This document shows positions 6,209-11,617 of a stretch of 11,617 nt of DNA, piece by piece; position 1 is the first letter of the stretch; every line of letters starts with the position of its first letter. Below the pieces are notes generated by a model, which was not told the origin of the DNA, did no database searches, and saw only the letters and a list, made by a program, of their open reading frames with translations. Made by a program: the position numbers and the translations under genes. Source of the DNA: SIAJ01 sp036266155 (GTDB taxonomy: Bacteria > Planctomycetota > Planctomycetia > Gemmatales > Gemmataceae); the NCBI GenBank assembly GCA_036266155.1, contig DATANR010000009.1, forward strand, positions 1-11,617. The letters are read 5' to 3'.

Positions 6209-8452
6209 ATGCCGCGTTTCGTCTGCCTCGCGGCGGTCCTGGCCGTCGGTCTCGCCGCCTTCTTCTATTTGACGCCGACCCCCGACACTTCGGCCAAGCC
6301 CGGCGACAAGCCGCGCAAGGACTGGGGCATCGACAAGCGCGTGCCGTGGACCACGTCGAACGTCAAGGGCTCGCCCGAGCCGCCGAGCCCGTATTTGCTG
6401 GAGAACGCGTTTCCCAAGCTCAAGTTCGAGAACCCAATCGACCTTGCCGTCATCCCCGGTTCGAAGCGGCTGGCGATTGCTCAACAACACGGCAAGTTAT
6501 TTACCTTTGCGAATCGCCGCGACGCGGCCGAGGCACAGCCGTTGCTGACGATCAAGAGCGACGTCTACAGCATTGCCTTCCATCCCAAGGCCGCGGAGAA
6601 CGGTTATCTCTTCGTGACCGCGATTCAGGGCGAGGGCAAGGATGCCAACAAGGTCCTCCGCTTCAAGCTGAAAAAGACGGACGTGCTGGAAGCCGACCCG
6701 GCATCGGAGACGACGATCATCGCCTGGAACGGCGGCGGGCACACGGGCGGCTGCGTTCGCTTTGGGCCCGACGGTTATCTCTATGTGGCCGTCGGCGACG
6801 GTAGCGGGATCGCCGACCAACTCGAATCGGGCCAGCGCATCGACGACCTGCACGCGTCGATCCTCCGCATCGACATCGATCATCCGCAAGCGGGGAAGAA
6901 CTATGGCATTCCGAAGGATAACCCGTTTGTCGACATGAAGGATGCCCGCCCGGAGATCTGGGCTTATGGATTACGGCAGCCGTGGCGATTCAGTTTCGAC
7001 CGTGCGACCGGCGACTTGTGGGCCGGCGAGGTCGGCCAGGACCTGTGGGAATCTGTTCATCGCATCGAGAAGGGCGGCAATTACGGTTGGAGCGTCATGG
7101 AAGGAACGCACCCCTTCCGCCCGCTCCGCCCGAAAGGCCCGACGCCGATCTTGCCGCCCATCATCGAACACAATCACCATGAGTTTCGATCGCTGACCGG
7201 CGGGTACATTTATCACGGCACGCGCCTCAAGGAACTCCAGGGGGCGTACATCTACGGCGACTACGACACGGGGCGCGTCTGGACGCTACGGTACGACGCC
7301 AAAGTCAAGAAAGTGACCGATCACCGTGAGCTGACCGACACGCAACTTCGCATCGTCGCCTGGGGTGAGGACGCGGATGGCGAGTTGTATGCCGTGGATC
7401 ATCAGGGTGGCGGCTTACATCGCATCATCCCGGCCCCGCCGCCCCTGGCCGATCCGCCCAAGTTTCCCCGCAAGTTGAGCGAGACTGGCCTGTTCGCCTC
7501 GACCAAGGACCACACACCGGCGCCGGGCGTGCTCCCATATTCCGTCAACGCGGAACTATGGTCGGATGGTGCCACCAAGCAACGATTCATGGCCATCCCC
7601 GGCGACGCAACAATCGACTACAACGCGATGACCTATCCGCAGCCCGCGCCCGGCGCGCAACCCGGCTGGCGCTTCCCTAATGGCACCGTGTTCGTCAAGA
7701 CGTTTTCGTTGGGCGATCGGCGACTCGAGACGCGCTTGCTTGTAGGGGAGCGTGTGGCAGGCAACGAGGAAGTCGGCGACCAGGTCTGGCTCGGGTACAC
7801 GTACCTCTGGAATGACGACCAGACCGACGCCGAGTTGATCGACAGCAAGGGACTGGACAAGGCGTATTCGATCGCCGACGCCAAAGCACCCGGCGGCAAG
7901 CGCGACCAAACCTGGCATTTCCCGAGCCGGACCGAGTGTACGCTGTGCCACACGATGTCGGCCAAGTACGTCCTCGGCATGAACACGCTGCAGGCCAATC
8001 GCGATCACGAGTACGGCGATTGCGTGGCGAACCAGCTCGCGACGTTCGATCATCTCGGCCTGTTCAGCAAGCCGCTCGCGGACAAGCCCGAGAAGGCGTC
8101 GCGGCTCGTGGATTACCGCGATCCTGCGCAGGACCTGGATGCGCGCGCCAGATCGTATTTGCACGCCAATTGCAGCCACTGCCATCGCAAGTGGGGCGGC
8201 GGCAACGCGGAGTTCCAGCTTCTCTTCGCACTCCCGTTAAAGGAGACGGGCATCACCAACGTGACGCCGGCGCACGGCGAATTCGACCTGAAGGATGCGC
8301 GGCTGCTGGCCCCCGGCGACCCGGATCATTCACTCGTTCTGCACCGAATGAACAAGCTTGGCCTCGGACGGATGCCGCACGTCGCGTCGAACGTGATTGA
8401 TGCCGAAGGCGTGGCTTTGATTCGCGAGTGGATTCAAAAGATGCCGCGGTGA
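6209..8452 (+). CDS. Exported PQQ-type sugar dehydrogenase-like beta-propeller fused to a diheme cytochrome c domain
   Basis: The 747-residue protein begins with a hydrophobic export or anchor segment (4-21) and should act in the periplasm. Residues 60-408 match the glucose/sorbosone dehydrogenase propeller: GGGHTGG with the putative catalytic His178, FGPDGYLYVAVGDG (185-198), GLRQPWRFSFD (254-264) and GGNYGW (289-294). Residues 420-745 match an uncharacterised diheme cytochrome family (TIGR03806/SO2930-like): VLPYSVNAELWSDGA (441-455), WNDDQTDA (534-541), two heme sites CTLCH (577-581) and CSHCH (655-659), ARLLAPGDP (697-705) and RMPHVAS (721-727), where Met722 may be an axial ligand. The probable role is oxidation of a sugar or alcohol with electrons passed to its own hemes. 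The substrate is unknown and PQQ use is inferred from the fold. The ATG at 6209 is chosen because GGGGA lies six bases upstream and the signal segment follows. The next gene starts 20 bp after its stop. Confidence 0.88.
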   Translation: MPRFVCLAAVLAVGLAAFFYLTPTPDTSAKPGDKPRKDWGIDKRVPWTTSNVKGSPEPPSPYLLENAFPKLKFENPIDLAVIPGSKRLAIAQQHGKLFTFANRRDAAEAQPLLTIKSDVYSIAFHPKAAENGYLFVTAIQGEGKDANKVLRFKLKKTDVLEADPASETTIIAWNGGGHTGGCVRFGPDGYLYVAVGDGSGIADQLESGQRIDDLHASILRIDIDHPQAGKNYGIPKDNPFVDMKDARPEIWAYGLRQPWRFSFDRATGDLWAGEVGQDLWESVHRIEKGGNYGWSVMEGTHPFRPLRPKGPTPILPPIIEHNHHEFRSLTGGYIYHGTRLKELQGAYIYGDYDTGRVWTLRYDAKVKKVTDHRELTDTQLRIVAWGEDADGELYAVDHQGGGLHRIIPAPPPLADPPKFPRKLSETGLFASTKDHTPAPGVLPYSVNAELWSDGATKQRFMAIPGDATIDYNAMTYPQPAPGAQPGWRFPNGTVFVKTFSLGDRRLETRLLVGERVAGNEEVGDQVWLGYTYLWNDDQTDAELIDSKGLDKAYSIADAKAPGGKRDQTWHFPSRTECTLCHTMSAKYVLGMNTLQANRDHEYGDCVANQLATFDHLGLFSKPLADKPEKASRLVDYRDPAQDLDARARSYLHANCSHCHRKWGGGNAEFQLLFALPLKETGITNVTPAHGEFDLKDARLLAPGDPDHSLVLHRMNKLGLGRMPHVASNVIDAEGVALIREWIQKMPR

Positions 8453-8472
8453 ACGATCGTCGGAGAAATGCC

Positions 8473-10098
8473 ATGCGACCTGTCGCGATCGCGCTTTGCG
8501 TCCTCGCCGCTTCGGTGAAGGCCGACGAGCCTTTCGACCTCGTCATCCGCCACGCCAAGGTTGCGGACGGCACCGGCAATCCGTGGGTCTACGCGGACGT
8601 CGCGGTGCGCGGCAACAAGATCGTCGCTGTGGGCCGTATCGCCGACAAAGGCAAACGCGAGATTGACGCGAAGGGTCTCGTCGTCGCGCCTGGCTTCATC
8701 GACATGCACTCGCACTCGGACACGCTGTTGCTCGAGGATGGCAACGCGCTGAGCAAGGTGCGCCAGGGCGTGACGACCGAAGTCCTCGGCGAAGGCAACT
8801 CCGCCGGCCCATACACAGGCGCGATGAAGGCGGACTCGCGCAACCGCTTCGAGACGCTCGGCAACTACTTCGCGGCCGTCGAGAACAACGGCATCGCAGT
8901 CAATGTTGCCTCGTATGTCGGCCTGGACAATGTGTGGCAGAGCGCGATGGGCGAATCACATGCGCGCCCCACCGCGGCACAGTTCGCTCAGATGAAGCAC
9001 GTCGTGGACGCGGCGATGAAGGACGGAGCGATTGGCCTGTCCAGCATGTTGATGATGCCGCCCGGCTCGCTGGCGACGACCGACGACATCGTCGAGCTAT
9101 GCAAGGTCGTCGCAAAGTACGGCGGCTCGTTTTCCTCGCACATTCGCACCGAGGGCGAAGGCGTATTGGACTCAGTAAAGGAAGTGATCGCCGTCGGCGA
9201 ACGGGCCAGCGTGCCGGTCGACATCATCCACATCAAGATCGCCGACCAGAAACTCTGGGGCCGAATGAACGAGATCGTCGCCCTCATCGACGCAGCGCGC
9301 AAACGCGGCGTGGCGGTGCAAGCGAACGTCTATCCCTACACGCGTGGCAACAACAACCTCGTCAGCATCATCCCGCCGTGGGCGCACGAAGGCGGGACGA
9401 AGAAGATGCTCGATCGCCTCAAGGACCCCGCTCAGCGCGAGCGGCTGCGCAAGGAGATCCGTGACGGCGTTCCTGGCTGGTACAACCACTACACCGCTGT
9501 CGGCGGCGACTGGTCGCGCATGCTCGTCAGCGGCAAGGGACGCTACGAAGGCCTGACCGTCGATCGCGTGATTGCCGCCAAGAACAAGGACAAGAATACC
9601 GATCCCATCGATGTGCTGTTCGACCTCCTGATCGAAGCCGATGGTTCGATCCCGACGGTGTTCGAGCATCACACCGAAAAAGACATGAACCTCGCGATGA
9701 AGCAGCCGTGGTGCTCCATCGGCTCGGACGGCTCGGCCTACGCGACTGAGGGGCCATTACGCCGCGGCAACCCGCACCCGCGCAACTTCGGCACATTTCC
9801 ACGTGTGCTCGGCGTCTATGTGCGCGAGAAGGGATTGCTCACATTGGAAGACGCTGTTCGCAAGATGACCTCCGCGAACGCCGCCAAACTCGGGCTCACC
9901 GATCGCGGCCTCGTGAAGCCCGGCATGTTCGCTGACTTGACAGTGTTCGACCCAGAAAAGGTGATCGACAAATCGACGTACACCGATCCGTTCCACTACA
10001 GCGAGGGGATCGAGTTCGTGGTCGTGAATGGCAAGGTAGTGCTCGATGGGGGGAAGGCGACGGGGGCGAAGCCAGGGCGAGCGCTGCGGAGGCCTTAG
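8473..10098 (+). CDS. Exported D-aminoacylase / N-acyl-D-amino-acid deacylase family amidohydrolase
   Basis: This 541-residue protein has a signal peptide (about 1-17, cleavage likely after VKA) and so should be periplasmic. The small N-terminal beta-domain (FDLVIRHAKVADGTG, 21-35) leads into a TIM-barrel amidohydrolase. Candidate metal or catalytic residues are MHSHSD with His79 and His81, SSHIR with His223, IIHIK with His253, and GSDG with Asp419. The C-terminal VKPGMFADLTVFDP is the usual family closing motif. Characterised D-aminoacylases carry a zinc-binding Cys in an NCG motif after QGVTT. Here the sequence is QGVTTEVLGEGNS (98-110), with no cysteine and Glu107 nearby. A GEG form occurs in many annotated relatives, so the exact substrate (N-acyl-D-amino acid, D-peptide or other amide) is open. 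The start at 8473 has GGAG at 8462-8465. The gene is 20 bp after the propeller gene, so the two are probably cotranscribed. Confidence 0.88.
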   Translation: MRPVAIALCVLAASVKADEPFDLVIRHAKVADGTGNPWVYADVAVRGNKIVAVGRIADKGKREIDAKGLVVAPGFIDMHSHSDTLLLEDGNALSKVRQGVTTEVLGEGNSAGPYTGAMKADSRNRFETLGNYFAAVENNGIAVNVASYVGLDNVWQSAMGESHARPTAAQFAQMKHVVDAAMKDGAIGLSSMLMMPPGSLATTDDIVELCKVVAKYGGSFSSHIRTEGEGVLDSVKEVIAVGERASVPVDIIHIKIADQKLWGRMNEIVALIDAARKRGVAVQANVYPYTRGNNNLVSIIPPWAHEGGTKKMLDRLKDPAQRERLRKEIRDGVPGWYNHYTAVGGDWSRMLVSGKGRYEGLTVDRVIAAKNKDKNTDPIDVLFDLLIEADGSIPTVFEHHTEKDMNLAMKQPWCSIGSDGSAYATEGPLRRGNPHPRNFGTFPRVLGVYVREKGLLTLEDAVRKMTSANAAKLGLTDRGLVKPGMFADLTVFDPEKVIDKSTYTDPFHYSEGIEFVVVNGKVVLDGGKATGAKPGRALRRP

Positions 10099-10103
10099 CG
10101 CGA

Positions 10104-10178
10104 GGCGAGCGGAGCGGCGTAAGCCGCCCGATAATGTGCGAAAGACATTATCGGGCGGCTTACGCCGCTCCGCTCGCC
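10104..10178. repeat. Perfect 34-bp inverted repeat between convergent genes
   Basis: The arms at 10104-10137 and 10145-10178 are exact reverse complements over 34 bp, with a 7-base spacer GCGAAAG in which C10139 and G10144 can close a GAAA tetraloop. Each arm also holds its own small hairpin: GCGGC-GTAA-GCCGC (10114-10127) in the left arm and GCGGC-TTAC-GCCGC (10155-10168) in the right. The element fills almost all of the gap between the deacylase stop (10098) and the DUF1501 stop (10181). It could stop or stabilise transcripts from both sides, although no T-run follows. Its dyad-within-dyad design also suggests two inverted copies of a REP-like dispersed repeat. Only this one pair is visible in the window. 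Confidence 0.85.
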
Positions 10179-10180
10179 AA

Positions 10181-11584
10181 TCAAAGAATCAGGGCCTTGT
10201 TCACTTCCCCAAACACGTCAGTCAACCGGAAATCGCGGCCCTGAAAGCGATACGTCAATCGCTCGTGATCCAATCCCAGGCAATGCAACAGCGTCGCGTG
10301 CAGGTCATGAACCGACACGGGATCGCGAACGATGTTGTAGCCGTAGTCGTCGGTCTCGCCGTGAACGATGCCGGGCTTGAAGCCGCCGCCGGCCACCCAG
10401 AGTGAGAAGCAGCGGCCATGATGGTCGCGGCCATAGTTGTCTTGCAGACCGCCCTGGCCGTAGACCGTGCGGCCAAACTCACCCGCCCAGATGACGAGCG
10501 TCTCGTCCAACATGCCGCGTTGCTTCAGATCTTGAATCAGCGCCGCCTGTGGCTGATCGACATCTTTGCACTGTTTCGGAATGTTGAGCGGTAGCCCGCC
10601 GTGATTGTCCCACCCGCGGTGATACATCTGAATGAAGCGCACGCCGCGCTCGGCCAAGCGCCGCGCGAGCAGGCAGTTCGCGGCGAATGAGCCGGGCTTG
10701 CGGACGTCCGGCCCGTAGGCATCAAGCACGCGATCGGGTTCCTTCGATAGATCGGTGAGTTCCGGCACACTGGCCTGCATCCGGAACGCCATCTCGTATT
10801 GCGTGATCCGCGTCTGAATCTCGGGGTCGCCGTCTTTGGCGAGCTGGAGCTTGTTCAATTCGCCCAGACCGTCGAGCATCTTGCGGCGCAAATCGCGATC
10901 GATGCCCGGTGGATCGGACAGGTAGAGCACCGGATCGCGGCCGCTGCGGAGCTTCACCCCCTGATGGCTCGACGGCAAAAAGCCGCTGCCCCACAGGCGA
11001 TCGAGCAGTCCCTGATTCGCGTCGGCCCCGCTGCCGTGCGAGATCATAACGACGAAGGCTGGCAGGTTGTCCGCGATGTTGCCGAGACCGTACGAGAGCC
11101 ACGACCCAAACGACGGCCGGCCGGGCTGTTGGCTGCCGGTCTGTATGAATGTGATGGCCGGATCGTGGTTGATCGCGTCGGTGTGCATCGAGCGAATGAC
11201 GCATAGGTCGTCGGCGATACGGGCCGTGTGCGGCAGTAATTCACTGAACCAGGCCCCGGACTTGCCGTGTTGCGCAAACTTGAACTTCGGAGCGATGACC
11301 GGGAAACTCTTCTGTCCCGACGTCATGCCCGTGAGCCGCTGGCCTTGGCGGATCGAGTCAGGCAACTCTTTGCCGTGATATTTGGCGAGCGACGGTTTGT
11401 AATCGAGCAATTCGAGATGCGACGGGCCGCCCGACTGATGCAAGAAAATAACGCGCTTGGCTGTTGCCGGGAAATGCGGCTTGAGCTCGGCGGCGAGGCC
11501 GTCGCGGGACAGCAAGCCCGCGAGAGCGGCGGCGCCGGTCGCGGTTCGCGTCAGGAATTGGCGGCGACTGTGCATGAAGGTCAT
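10181..11584 (-). CDS. DUF1501 protein with Tat signal
   Basis: This 467-residue protein starts with a twin-arginine signal, SRRQFL (6-11) followed by a hydrophobic alanine/leucine stretch, so it is exported folded. The family belongs to the alkaline phosphatase/sulfatase-like superfamily, is strongly expanded in planctomycetes, and has no proven function. Family motifs visible here are SGGPSHLELLD (51-61), WDNHGG (325-330), GEFGRT (368-373), GRDHHG (385-390) and HDLHATLL (426-433). The length is typical and nothing looks truncated. The usual genomic partner is a DUF1549/DUF1553 cytochrome-type protein directly upstream, which here would lie beyond the right edge. The start could be 11584 or the second ATG at 11575, which gives the common form MHSRRQFL. 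Neither has a clear ribosome binding site. The 33 bases beyond 11584 hold nothing I can identify. The gene converges on the deacylase across a large inverted repeat. Confidence 0.92.
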   Translation of the reverse strand: MTFMHSRRQFLTRTATGAAALAGLLSRDGLAAELKPHFPATAKRVIFLHQSGGPSHLELLDYKPSLAKYHGKELPDSIRQGQRLTGMTSGQKSFPVIAPKFKFAQHGKSGAWFSELLPHTARIADDLCVIRSMHTDAINHDPAITFIQTGSQQPGRPSFGSWLSYGLGNIADNLPAFVVMISHGSGADANQGLLDRLWGSGFLPSSHQGVKLRSGRDPVLYLSDPPGIDRDLRRKMLDGLGELNKLQLAKDGDPEIQTRITQYEMAFRMQASVPELTDLSKEPDRVLDAYGPDVRKPGSFAANCLLARRLAERGVRFIQMYHRGWDNHGGLPLNIPKQCKDVDQPQAALIQDLKQRGMLDETLVIWAGEFGRTVYGQGGLQDNYGRDHHGRCFSLWVAGGGFKPGIVHGETDDYGYNIVRDPVSVHDLHATLLHCLGLDHERLTYRFQGRDFRLTDVFGEVNKALIL

Positions 11585-11617
11585 AAGGGAAGGATAGCAA
11601 CAATGAGGGTCTTACTC

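Noticed and set aside
1..11617. CRISPR array, tRNA or rRNA gene, insertion sequence or defence island.
   Set aside because: I saw no regularly spaced direct repeats, no cloverleaf or rRNA signature sequences, and no transposase, integrase, nuclease or toxin-antitoxin gene.

Overview
This is a GC-rich bacterial window that looks like a planctomycete chromosome, most likely of the Gemmata/Pirellula type. The evidence is a Tat-exported DUF1501 protein, a very large multidomain Ser/Thr kinase, and an exported PQQ-type beta-propeller fused to a diheme cytochrome c domain. This combination is typical of Planctomycetes. The assignment rests on gene families only, without a marker gene.

Layout from left to right. 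A polytopic membrane protein runs off the left edge on the minus strand (1-774). A 331-bp divergent intergenic region with small dyads follows. Next is a 1119-residue signalling protein on the plus strand (1106-4465). I read it as degenerate kinase fold, active kinase, SRPBCC-like domain, zinc-ribbon DUF5939-like domain and class III nucleotide cyclase. It converges, with a 15-bp gap, on a minus-strand MarR regulator (4481-4960). That regulator is divergent from a ketol-acid reductoisomerase of the fungal Ilv5-like type (5063-6115), and a near-perfect 16-3-16 inverted repeat lies between the two. After a 93-bp spacer that can fold into a nested hairpin come two exported-protein genes on the plus strand, 20 bp apart. 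They are the PQQ-propeller/diheme cytochrome (6209-8452) and a D-aminoacylase-type amidohydrolase (8473-10098). A perfect 34-bp inverted repeat separates the latter from a convergent DUF1501 gene (10181-11584).

Functional reading. The MarR/ilvC pair looks like a self-contained regulatory unit in which one operator overlaps the putative -35 elements in both directions. The propeller-cytochrome and the deacylase look like a two-gene periplasmic catabolic operon, perhaps controlled at the leader of its first gene, but neither substrate can be read from sequence. The giant kinase-cyclase is the most unusual item. It joins protein phosphorylation and cyclic-nucleotide synthesis in one soluble chain, carries an apparent N-terminal pseudokinase, and has a substituted metal ligand in the cyclase. 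I see no rRNA, tRNA, CRISPR array, IS element, phage gene or recognised defence system.
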